This document shows, in pieces, positions 7,837 through 15,047 of a stretch of 15,295 bases of DNA. Origin of the DNA: Dokdonella_A sp039926025 (GTDB lineage Bacteria > Pseudomonadota > Gammaproteobacteria > Xanthomonadales > Rhodanobacteraceae); assembly GCA_039926025.1 (NCBI GenBank), contig JBDSXV010000191.1, positions 1-15,295 on the forward strand, given 5' to 3'. A program made the translations under genes and the position numbers. The notes beneath the pieces are model-generated. The model had not been told where the DNA came from, did no database searches, and saw nothing but the letters and a program-made list of their open reading frames with translations. Positions within the stretch are counted from its first letter, which is position 1; the number at the start of each line of letters is the position of its first letter.

Positions 7837-8420
7837 ACTCGCGCCTGGGAGTTCCGCAAAAAAGCGTAGTACAGTCTTAAACGGAACGTCATACATCATC
7901 TTGCACGCGGAACTCGCGGTCACCGATAGTTCGCGTGTGGATGAACGGTGTGCCGGGTCAGGACCTATCCAGTGTCGTGCGCGGCGGCCACATTATTAGC
8001 AAACCACTTCCGTGCGGGAAACGGGGTCCGGGAAACGGGGTCAGATTCGATTGTCTGGCTTTCAGTAGCGGCAAATTCGTATGCCACAAGGGCATTGCGC
8101 ATCAGTTGCCCAAGGAATGCCGGGACCAGGAACAGCCGGCCACGCATGAGCGATCGCGGTGTAGGCGGGAAGATGGCCGTCGAGGCCGCTTCTCAGCGCG
8201 CCGGTCGAGTCTCGTCAGCTCGGCTCGTGGTCGTGGCTCAGCATCGTAGATGGGCAACGAGCTTGCAGTGAGACGCAACGCGGTCGCCGGCCGTAGTCTG
8301 TTTCGCTGCCGCTGTTGGTCAGGTGCTATGGCGGAGGTGGCCAGGCGGGTGGCGTTTTGCATCCGCGAGCAGGAGAGCCGCGAATCGGGGCCAGCAATTT
8401 CTTTGGGCTCGCGAACCGAC
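7837..8420. other. Gene-free stretch downstream of the kinase gene
   Basis: No coding frame is convincing on either strand. A 6-bp stem gaactc/gagttc (7835-7840 and 7849-7854) overlaps the kinase stop codon but has no T tract. The stretch includes an exact tandem repeat (8015-8042) and a GGGGTCAG motif of the kind that borders RAYT/REP elements. It is probably scar tissue of mobile DNA. Confidence 0.45.
8015..8042. repeat. Exact 14-bp tandem duplication cgggaaacggggtc x2
   Basis: Two identical 14-nt units (8015-8028 and 8029-8042) run directly into agattcgatt. The joined motif aacggggtcagattcgatt resembles aacggagtcaggttcactt at 14973-14991, which suggests ends of related mobile elements. 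Confidence 0.7.
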
Positions 8421-8641
8421 CGGGCTGCCGGGCGACCCGGCGGCCGGACTGACACGCAACATCCGGTCCGTGCCGCGGTCGCTGCTTGAAAGCGGGCTGA
8501 TCCCAACACGCGTTGCTGCTGTACGTATTGACGAATGGAGTGGAGGTCATCGTTGCTGATCGACTCTTCGACCAAACGTCAGTAGGCGTCGCTGCGTTCG
8601 ATGCGCGTACGCCCCAGCGCTGATTCACACGGGCGCGGATT
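8421..8641 (-). pseudogene. C-terminal remnant of a REP-associated tyrosine transposase (RAYT, Y1_Tnp family)
   Basis: Read on the minus strand from 8641, one frame gives a segment with the pattern of a RAYT C-terminus: ALGRTRIERSDAY, a TGA stop, RLVEESISNDDLHSIRQYVQ, then QQRVLGSARFQAAT and VRPPGRP. The family ends in this way (ALG.....R...YR.LF, L..IR...QQ..ALG..RF, RP.GRP). The catalytic HUH and Tyr region is absent, and there is an in-frame stop between DAY and RLV, so this cannot be active. The assignment rests on remembered family pattern, not a search. Confidence 0.55.
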
Positions 8642-8871
8642 CGCACCCGATTGGCGATTCGTCGATTCGCGGCAATCCGGTGGCGAGAGGATCGCTCGCC
8701 GCTATCGCTGCGCAAGCAAACGCTTCAGGGCACTGCAATGGCAACGGGATAGTGGCTGCCTTGGATGTGGCCGATATCTGCGCCCTTTGCGGTTGTTGGT
8801 ATGTGCGCGGCACGGAATCGACCGGCTCACGAGCCAGCGGGGCTGCGCACACGACGTTCAACCATGCCATC

Positions 8872-8878
8872 AGAAGGA
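8872..8878 (+). promoter_or_regulatory. Ribosome binding site agaagga for the second beta-helix gene
   Basis: agaagga lies 7 nt upstream of the ATG at 8886 and supports that start over the long in-frame extension to 8601, whose translation overlaps the transposase remnant. The rest of 8642-8885 shows nothing I can name. Confidence 0.7.
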
Positions 8879-8885
8879 TGCGGCC

Positions 8886-10193
8886 ATGAAAAAACAAACG
8901 CGGTGTCGTGCCCGGCTTCGATGGCTGTTGGGTGTCATGGTCGCGATTGCCGCAACCACCGCACACGCCGACGTGGTCTACAACGTGGATACCACCGAGG
9001 ATCTTGTTGACGCCGACACCGGCGATGGACTGTGCCGCACGAGTGCCGGAAACTGCTCGCTGCGTGCGGCCATCACGCAGTCGAACTACCTGCCGGCGCC
9101 TTTCTTCCTCTCGATTCGCGTGCCTGCGGGCACCTATTTGATCACTCGCCCGATCCCGCCCGATGGCTTCGACGGAGAAGACTCGGGAGACTTCAACCTG
9201 AGATCTCCACTGGGTCCGAACCAGACGCAGATCCTCGGTGCTGGACCGGCGCTGACCATCATCGATGGCAATCAGCTCGATTCGATTCTCCGGCTCGATC
9301 CCGTACGCACGGCGACGATCGACGGCGTGACCTTGCGCAATGGCAAATCGATTTTCTCCGGTGGAGCCATCCAGGTCGAAGGCTCACTGACCCTCAGCAA
9401 CTGCGTGCTCGAGGGCAACCATGCGCGTCTGGAGGGTGGCGCGATCAACATGGGTGTCAGCAGTGGCAGCTCGCTCAGCGTCATCGGCAGCACGTTGCGC
9501 TCGAATGTGGCAGACAATGGAGGAGCCATCGCCGCGCTAAACACCGCCAACATTCGCGACAGCACGGTGTACGGCAATACGGCGACATCGAACGGCGGCG
9601 GTGTCTACAACGACGGACAACTCGTCGTCAGCAACAGCACGATCAGCGGCAACGCTGCAAACACCAACGGCGGCGGCATCTACAATCGCATCAACGCCTT
9701 CATCTACAGCACATCGGTAGCCAACAACGACGCCGATCACGACCGCGATGAAAACGGCGGCATTGGCGGTGGCGTGTATAACGATCCCGGGTCGCGTTTC
9801 GTCGCGGTCAACTCGTTGTTCACCAGCAACACGATCCTCGACGCGCCGATCCCCGACAACTGCAACGGCGTGCTCGAGGTCTACGGCAAAAATCTTTTCG
9901 ACGACGTCAGCGGTTGCACCTTCAGCGGCAATGGCGGCGCGGCATGGGGCGTCGTCGCCGGCAATTCAGTCGGGCCGTTGCAGGACAATGGCGGCCCGAC
10001 GCGGACGCATGCACTGCTGGCTGGAAGCGCCGCGATCGATGCGACGACTGCGCAGGGCTGCATCGACAACAGTGGCATACCGTTGCCCACCGACCAGCGC
10101 GGTGCACAACGTGTCGCGGGCCTGCGCTGCGACGTCGGCGCGTTCGAGTTCGGTGCCATCAACGACCGCATATTCGGCAACGGATTCGAATAG
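8886..10193 (+). CDS. Secreted CSLREA / choice-of-anchor Q beta-helix protein with IFGNGFE C-terminus
   Basis: The protein is 435 aa. A signal peptide is clear: MKKQTRCRARLR, hydrophobic 13-25, likely cut AHA|D after 28. A CSLREA-like motif follows (CSLRAAITQSN, 57-67). Residues about 110-330 are right-handed beta-helix coils seen as repeated SxxxxNxAxxxGGGxYN units (GGAIQVEG, GGGVYNDG, GGGIYNRI, GGGVYNDP). The C-terminal part is a choice-of-anchor Q domain (GPLQDNGGPTRTHALL, AIDA, DQRG, CDVGAFEFG at 415-423), directly followed by AINDRIFGNGFE, the last residues. Known for the family: exported or surface proteins of unknown function with pectate-lyase-like folds. No catalytic residues can be assigned. 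The gene seems monocistronic. Its last 165 coding bases recur at 14802-14966. Confidence 0.87.
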   Translation: MKKQTRCRARLRWLLGVMVAIAATTAHADVVYNVDTTEDLVDADTGDGLCRTSAGNCSLRAAITQSNYLPAPFFLSIRVPAGTYLITRPIPPDGFDGEDSGDFNLRSPLGPNQTQILGAGPALTIIDGNQLDSILRLDPVRTATIDGVTLRNGKSIFSGGAIQVEGSLTLSNCVLEGNHARLEGGAINMGVSSGSSLSVIGSTLRSNVADNGGAIAALNTANIRDSTVYGNTATSNGGGVYNDGQLVVSNSTISGNAANTNGGGIYNRINAFIYSTSVANNDADHDRDENGGIGGGVYNDPGSRFVAVNSLFTSNTILDAPIPDNCNGVLEVYGKNLFDDVSGCTFSGNGGAAWGVVAGNSVGPLQDNGGPTRTHALLAGSAAIDATTAQGCIDNSGIPLPTDQRGAQRVAGLRCDVGAFEFGAINDRIFGNGFE

Positions 10194-10876
10194 AGCGGGC
10201 AGTGACGCATCCATCGCGCCAGCGGCGGCGGGGTCAGAACACGTTCTCGCGCTGGACGACGTGCTGTGGGACTTCGGCGATCAAAACCGGCCAGTCGCGC
10301 CGTGCGGGGAGTGCGGCGTAGCAAGAGAAAACGCCAGATGGCAGCGACATATCGCTAGCCGAAATCAAATGCGCCCGAAGCCCCTGAGAAATCCGCAGGC
10401 AATCGCGCAAGAAAATTAGACCTCAAAACTCATGTCGCCGCCACCTGCGCGTGACGGTATGTTTTGAATTGCGACGTTCAAACAGCCGCAACGCGACAGG
10501 AGGCAGCCCATTTTCCTTCCCACATGGAACGAGCGGAATTCGGGGCGTCTGGCATTCGCTGAGTGCGATAGCGCACAGACTCCGGTTCGCATCGCGCGCA
10601 GCCTTGATGGGCCCAACGCGCGACGGCCGCGTTGCCGAGCAGAGCGCTTGCGAAGGTGTATCGGTGCGCGCTGGGCGATGGATCAAGACCGGCCTCATTG
10701 ACAGGAGGAAGGCCGAGCCTGTTTACCTGTCTGGTGGCGAGCGCTGACATGCCGACCTCTTGGCGCTGGAGTCTCCGTCTCGAGTCACCGCGCTTCCGCT
10801 GCAGGCGCATCGCTGGCCTCGGCGCACATCGGGGCCTGATTGACTCATGCCTCATTGTGGTCTGCCGGAGCACGCG
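10194..10876. other. Gene-free stretch between the beta-helix gene and the pil region
   Basis: I see no recognisable gene. Frames open on both strands here are Arg/Ala/Pro-rich and look like chance frames in GC-rich DNA. A GGGGTCAG motif (10230-10237) lies 36 nt after the beta-helix stop codon, as at 8037 and, as GGAGTCAG, at 14976. No clear terminator or promoter was found. Confidence 0.4.
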
Positions 10877-11362
10877 ATGAAGATACTTGTATTTCGGGGC
10901 GCGGAGGTTCGCGTCGACTGCAATCGCATCGTCCGGGTTTTCTCGACGACGATCGGCAGCGCGGATGCGGGCATTCCCGAAGGCAACGTCGCGTCGTGCG
11001 AGGGGCGGCGCGCCCCGACCGCTGGCATCTCGTCCTGCGTGAAAAAATCCGGATATTGCAGCCGAGGGGCGTACTCGCGCCGGCGCAAAGAAGATCTCCG
11101 TCCTGAGCAGCCGTGGACTAGCAATCGCGGGAGGCCACCGACAGACGCCGGGACCGCACTCTCGAAGGAGTTTCGCCCAGTGCGGCTGATCACGCACCGG
11201 TTCCTTCCGGACGGGAGGCGGGGCGCGTGCGGCAGCAGCGGTCGTGCCGGAGAAACCCATCCATTGAAGGTCGTCATCGGCGCGAGAGCGCTGCGTTCAG
11301 CATCGCATGCTTCGATGATTTCGCAGCCCGCACCCGTCGACGTGCCGGCGATCCCGCGATGA
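10877..11362 (+). CDS. Doubtful hypothetical protein upstream of the PilB-like gene
   Basis: The frame encodes 161 aa starting MKILVFRGAEVRVDC. GGAG (10867-10870) lies 6 nt before the ATG, and the stop overlaps the next ATG as ATGA, the usual sign of translational coupling. Against it: the sequence resembles no family I know, is rich in Arg, Ser and Gly with scattered Cys, has no clear domain or membrane segment, and the opposite strand is also open over the same stretch. If real it would be the first gene of the pil ATPase operon. Confidence 0.25.
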   Translation: MKILVFRGAEVRVDCNRIVRVFSTTIGSADAGIPEGNVASCEGRRAPTAGISSCVKKSGYCSRGAYSRRRKEDLRPEQPWTSNRGRPPTDAGTALSKEFRPVRLITHRFLPDGRRGACGSSGRAGETHPLKVVIGARALRSASHASMISQPAPVDVPAIPR

Positions 11363-13437
11363 ACGAGACCGGGCAGCATGTCGATCGGAGCGCAGGCCCT
11401 GCGCGCCCCCTCGATCGCGACGTATCCGAGCGCGCAGCACTGGACAAGGGTCAGGTGCTGGCCGAGTTGATCGCATGCACGGGGATCGACATCGAGATGA
11501 TCGATGGAGGGCACTCCAGCGCACGCATCCTCGGCATGGGCAGCGCCGTCAATGGCGTCGCTTCGTTCGAAACGGACGAACCACGCGGACTCGTCGATGC
11601 AAGCTTGGTGCGAGCGTTGTGGCTGCCACCGCTGCCGCGGATGCCGAACGATCTGGAGGCGATCGAATCGCTGGTCCGGTTCGACTACAGCGACGGCAAG
11701 ACCGTCGTCGCGCGCAGCGTGCGCACGCGAGCGAGCAGGCTGGGAATCATGGCGCATGAGGTCCGCGCGCGTGAAATCGTGCGCCGATTCGTACCTTGGG
11801 CGAGCTTGGCCAATGTCGATATTGCAAGGCATGCGCCGGTTGATCAGGCGAGTGGCAGGCCTTCACCCGCGCCGCGAGCTGCGAGTGCTGCCGCGACGGC
11901 AGGCGAAACAAGCGGCAACGCGTGGCAATTGAAGGCCCAGCGCCTCGGCTTGGCCACGCTGAGCGAAGAGCAACTGATCTGCGAGCAGTCTGCGCTGGAT
12001 CAGGTTCCGGCGGAGATCGCGAGGGACAATCACATCTTGCCATTGCGCATGCAGGACGGACGGTTGCACGTGGCGGTCTCCGATCCGACCAATCGCGAGT
12101 CGCTTGCGATGCTCAACTTCCTCTGCAAGCAAGCTCCCGTGATCGAGGTCGCGAGCGTGGCCGCAATAGATCGCGCCATAGCCCGTGCCTACTCGACCCT
12201 CGACGACGACCCCACCCTGCTCGAAGAAGGGCCACTGGCGGAGGTCGATACAAACGCGAACACGCCCGCATTGGAGCACATGGCACACGAGGCTCCCATC
12301 GTGCGCCTGGTCAACAACATTCTCACCGAGGCGATGCGACGCGGCGCGTCGGACATCCATCTGCGCCCCGGCGCCCAATTCGTGGATCTGGTCTTCCGCA
12401 TCGACGGCGATCTCGTGCTCATCAGGCGATTTACCAAGACGCTGCTACCCGCCGTCGTAGGTCGAATCAAGGTGATGGGACGCATGGACATAACGCAGCG
12501 GCACATTCCGCAGGACGGCCAGGCCCGCGTTCGCGACGGTCATCGCGCCGTCGATCTCCGCATCAGCGTGATTCCGACGGTGGAAGGCGAGAGTGTCGTG
12601 GTGCGGCTGTTGAACCCGACCTTCGAACTCAAGGACATCAACGATCTCGGCTTTTCCGAAGACGACTGCAAGCGTTTCGGCGATCTGCTGCAGAGGACGT
12701 CCGGCATGGTGCTGGTGACCGGGCCAACCGGCTCCGGCAAGTCGACGACGCTCTACGCTGCGCTGAAGACCATCATTTCCGGCAACGTCAACGTCATTAC
12801 CGTCGAGAATCCAGTCGAGTACCGTATAGCGGGAATCGAGCAGGTTCCCGTTTCCACCGAACGCGGCCTGACCTTTGCGAAGGCTTTGCGCAATATCCTC
12901 CGGCACGATCCCGACGTGATCATGATCGGCGAAATACGCGACGGAGAAACTGCGCACATCGCCGTGGAGAGTGGACTGACCGGACATCTGGTGCTGAGTA
13001 CGCTGCATACGAACTCGGCGGCAGGAACCATGTCGCGCCTGCTCGAGATGGGCGTTGAGGACTACTTGATCCGCGCGACGCTTCTCGCGGTCGTTGCCCA
13101 GCGCCTGGTACGCAAAACGTGCGTGGCGTGCAAGGTGCTCGACGAGCTAGGCGGAGAACTCCGCACGGTGTTCCACACATCCCCCGACGAACCGTTCTAC
13201 CACGGGGCCGGCTGCCGCGAGTGCCGCGGACGCGGCTATCGCGGGAGGCGCATGACCTACGAACTCCTCGTCGCCACCCCGGAATTGCGCCGGTTGATCC
13301 AGCGTTCCGCCGACGCCGAAATCCTTGAACGCCAGGCAGTCGCCGACGGAATGCTCCCGCTGACTCAACACGCGCTCTCGCTGGCGCGAGCCGGAGAAAT
13401 TTCGCTCTCCGAGGCTTTCTTTACACGCACCGAATAG
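11359..13437 (+). CDS. PilB/GspE-family secretion or pilus assembly ATPase with an extra N-terminal module
   Basis: The protein is 692 aa from this ATG, against 566 for P. aeruginosa PilB. Residues 30-155 form a module I do not recognise (LAELIACTGIDIEMIDGG, VRFDYSDGKTVVARSVR, RRFVPWASL). Residues 156-187 are an Ala/Pro-rich linker. Residues 189-285 match the later half of the T2SSE_N domain (ILPLRMQDGRLHVAVSDP). Residues 310-610 are the hexameric ATPase: GASDIHLRP, Walker A GPTGSGKST (455-463), Asp box ITVENPVEY, Walker B DVIMIGEIRD (519-528) and His box TGHLVLSTLHTN. Cys588, 591, 619 and 622 form the tetracysteine zinc site of PilB/GspE. It would power pilus extension or pseudopilus assembly at the inner membrane. 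The start is uncertain: a GTG at 11227 with a better site (GGGAGG, 8 nt upstream) would add 44 Arg-rich residues. The pilU-like gene follows 10 nt downstream. PilB, GspE or MshE cannot be separated by eye. Confidence 0.85.
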   Translation: MNETGQHVDRSAGPARPLDRDVSERAALDKGQVLAELIACTGIDIEMIDGGHSSARILGMGSAVNGVASFETDEPRGLVDASLVRALWLPPLPRMPNDLEAIESLVRFDYSDGKTVVARSVRTRASRLGIMAHEVRAREIVRRFVPWASLANVDIARHAPVDQASGRPSPAPRAASAAATAGETSGNAWQLKAQRLGLATLSEEQLICEQSALDQVPAEIARDNHILPLRMQDGRLHVAVSDPTNRESLAMLNFLCKQAPVIEVASVAAIDRAIARAYSTLDDDPTLLEEGPLAEVDTNANTPALEHMAHEAPIVRLVNNILTEAMRRGASDIHLRPGAQFVDLVFRIDGDLVLIRRFTKTLLPAVVGRIKVMGRMDITQRHIPQDGQARVRDGHRAVDLRISVIPTVEGESVVVRLLNPTFELKDINDLGFSEDDCKRFGDLLQRTSGMVLVTGPTGSGKSTTLYAALKTIISGNVNVITVENPVEYRIAGIEQVPVSTERGLTFAKALRNILRHDPDVIMIGEIRDGETAHIAVESGLTGHLVLSTLHTNSAAGTMSRLLEMGVEDYLIRATLLAVVAQRLVRKTCVACKVLDELGGELRTVFHTSPDEPFYHGAGCRECRGRGYRGRRMTYELLVATPELRRLIQRSADAEILERQAVADGMLPLTQHALSLARAGEISLSEAFFTRTE

Positions 13438-13447
13438 GAGCACCCGC

Positions 13448-14614
13448 ATGGAAATTTCCACTTTTCTCGAGCTTGTCGCCAAGCGCAAGGGCTCGGACCT
13501 CTTCCTCAGCGCGGGAGCCCCACCGTGCGTGAAAATCAATGGAGCCACCTACCATCTGCAGCACGACGCGTTGACCGGCGAAGAAACGCGGACCATGGCT
13601 TATGAACTCATGAGTGAACACCAGCAGAAGGAATTCGAGCGCGAGATGGAAATGAACCTGGCCGTCGCGCTGGCCAACATCGGACGCTTCCGCGTGAATA
13701 TCTATCGGCAGCGGGGAGCCGTGGCCATCGTCGCCCGTTACATAAAATCGGTCATTCCTTCCATAGCATCACTCAATCTGCCGCCAATCCTCAGGGATTT
13801 GATCATGACCCCGCGCGGCCTGATCCTGGTCGTCGGCAGCACAGGTTCCGGAAAGTCGACAACGATGGCATCGATGCTGGACCACCGCAATGAGCAGCGG
13901 ACTGGCCACATGTTGACCATTGAGGAACCGATCGAATTCCTGCACACGCACAAGCAGTCGATCGTCGACCAGCGCGAAATCGGCATCGATACGCTGAGCT
14001 ATGCGAGCGCGTTGAAGAACGCCATGCGGGAAGCGCCGGATGTGATCCTGATCGGGGAGATCCGCGATCGGGAAACAATGCAGCATGCCATTGCGTATGC
14101 GGAGACCGGGCATCTGTGTCTGTCCACGCTGCACGCCAACAACGCCAATCAGACACTCGACCGCATCATCAATTTCTTTCCGGACGCGGCGCGGCACCAG
14201 CTACTGATCGACCTCTCGCTCAATCTGCAGGCCGTCATCTCGCAGCGACTGATCCGAACGGTCGACGGCCTGCACATTCCCGCGATCGAGTTGCTTCTGC
14301 GCACGCCATTCGTTGCCGATCTCATCGCCAAGGGCGAGATTGCCGGGCTCAAGGATGCAATGAAAGACGGCACGGCGCTCGGCATGACGACATTCGATCA
14401 GTCGATCTATGGTTTGTACGCAGGTGGGCGCATTTCCTACAAAGTCGCCCTCGCCAGTGCCGACTCTCAAACTGATCTCGCCCTGCATATCCGACTCGTC
14501 GGACCGGCTCCCGTTGAAGGATTCGCCGATACGGAAGCGCTGAGCCTGGTCAACCTGGAGGAGTCGACCCCTCCGCAAGACAAGCACCTGCCGCTCGATT
14601 CCTACATGCAGTAA
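13448..14614 (+). CDS. pilU: PilT/PilU-family pilus retraction ATPase, closest to PilU
   Basis: The protein is 388 aa, near the length of P. aeruginosa PilU (382) and longer than PilT. An AGGAG (13436-13440) that overlaps the stop codon of the preceding ATPase gene lies 7 nt before the ATG, so the two are an operon. PilU-like features run throughout: KGSDLFLSAGAPPCVKING at the N-terminus, Walker A GSTGSGKST (130-138), TGHMLTIEEPIEFLH, VDQREIGIDT, Walker B DVILIGEIRDRET (198 on), His box ETGHLCLSTLHANNANQ, LDRIINFFPDAARHQ, DLSLNLQAVISQRL and GMTTFDQSIYGLY. The last 45 or so residues (from LHIRLVGPAP) are a tail beyond the conserved core. Known role: PilU is an accessory retraction motor that works with PilT in twitching. 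No pilT, pilC, pilD or pilin gene is in the window. Confidence 0.87.
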   Translation: MEISTFLELVAKRKGSDLFLSAGAPPCVKINGATYHLQHDALTGEETRTMAYELMSEHQQKEFEREMEMNLAVALANIGRFRVNIYRQRGAVAIVARYIKSVIPSIASLNLPPILRDLIMTPRGLILVVGSTGSGKSTTMASMLDHRNEQRTGHMLTIEEPIEFLHTHKQSIVDQREIGIDTLSYASALKNAMREAPDVILIGEIRDRETMQHAIAYAETGHLCLSTLHANNANQTLDRIINFFPDAARHQLLIDLSLNLQAVISQRLIRTVDGLHIPAIELLLRTPFVADLIAKGEIAGLKDAMKDGTALGMTTFDQSIYGLYAGGRISYKVALASADSQTDLALHIRLVGPAPVEGFADTEALSLVNLEESTPPQDKHLPLDSYMQ

Positions 14615-14801
14615 GCATCGCCAGGCAAAGCGGGGGGCTTTAGGTTGTGGGCCGCTCAAAGCGGCTATCCGGGGTCGCTAACGCGGCCCCGATCTTGTTC
14701 GGCCGCCAGCAGGTGGTCCGTCGGCGCAACAGGTTCAACTGTTCCAGCCGCTGATCCTCGTACCCAAGAACGGCGAAATAGAGTGCTCTGCCTCCGTTCA
14801 A
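14615..14801. other. Intergenic stretch with three hairpins after pilU
   Basis: Hairpins lie at 14627-14641 (aaagc/gcttt, 5-nt loop), 14651-14665 (gccgct/agcggc, 3-nt loop) and 14671-14690. No gene was seen. At 14802 the sequence changes abruptly into a copy of a beta-helix gene 3' end. Confidence 0.5.
14671..14690 (+). terminator. Terminator-like hairpin downstream of pilU
   Basis: ggggtcgc pairs with gcggcccc (one G-U pair) across a 4-nt loop and is followed by gatcttgttc, a weakly T-rich tail. It is the strongest of three hairpins between pilU and the gene fragment, so it is the likeliest operon end. Confidence 0.35.
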
Positions 14802-15008
14802 GGAAGCGCCGCGATCGATGCAACGAACGCGCAGGGCTGCATCGATCAGAGCGGCACATCATTGCCGCCGGACCAGCGCGGCGCACCACGCGTCGCCGGC
14901 CTGCGCTGCGATGTGGGCGCGTTCGAGTTCGGTGCTGTCAACGACCGCATATTCGGCAACGGATTCCAAAGAACGGAGTCAGGTTCACTTCTTACAAACG
15001 GTAAGTGA
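14802..15008 (+). pseudogene. 3' fragment of a choice-of-anchor Q beta-helix gene
   Basis: Bases 14802-14966 match 10023-10187 of the intact beta-helix gene without gaps, 144 of 165 by hand count, most differences in third codon positions. The fragment reads GSAAIDATNAQGCIDQSGTS, then DQRGAPRVAGLRCDVGAFEF and NDRIFGNGFQ. In place of the GAA-TAG end it continues 14 codons into a hairpin sequence and stops at 15006-15008. There is no start codon, signal peptide or beta-helix part, so it cannot make the parent protein. The synonymous bias suggests the donor was a functional paralog before truncation. Confidence 0.85.
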
Positions 15009-15012
15009 ACCT
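14981..15012. repeat. Perfect 10-bp inverted repeat aggttcactt / aagtgaacct
   Basis: Arms at 14981-14990 and 15003-15012 enclose a 12-nt loop, which itself can pair in part (cttac/gtaag). The left arm belongs to the cggagtcaggttcactt motif that abuts the end of the beta-helix fragment. It looks like the end of a small mobile or REP-type element. Confidence 0.7.
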
Positions 15013-15047
15013 CGTATCTTGCTAACCAAGTGCGGGCAAGAGCCGAT

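Noticed and set aside
6853..7923. 356-codon open frame on the minus strand
   Set aside because: It is antisense to the TPR-like part of the kinase. Such long antisense frames are expected in GC-rich genes.
8102..8420. N-terminal half of the RAYT transposase in the same minus-strand frame
   Set aside because: The open frame continues, but its translation is Arg-rich and lacks the HUH and Tyr motifs, so I limited the remnant to the recognisable C-terminal part.
8601..8885. N-terminal extension of the second beta-helix gene to 8601
   Set aside because: The extension would bury the signal peptide 95 residues in and overlaps the transposase remnant. The ATG at 8886 has a good ribosome site and starts the signal peptide.
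10180..10200. ggattcgaat considered as part of a tRNA T-arm
   Set aside because: It encodes the GFE tail of the beta-helix protein, and no acceptor or anticodon stem pairs around it.
10840..10868. Possible sigma-70 promoter (ttgact) ahead of the pil region
   Set aside because: No acceptable -10 box lies 16-18 nt downstream.
10478..11260. 260-codon open frame on the minus strand
   Set aside because: It is Arg/Ala/Pro-rich with no recognisable motif or clear ribosome site, and it overlaps other equally open frames. I treat it as chance.
10852..11832. 326-codon open frame on the minus strand
   Set aside because: It overlaps the N-terminal coding part of the PilB-like ATPase and shows no family similarity.
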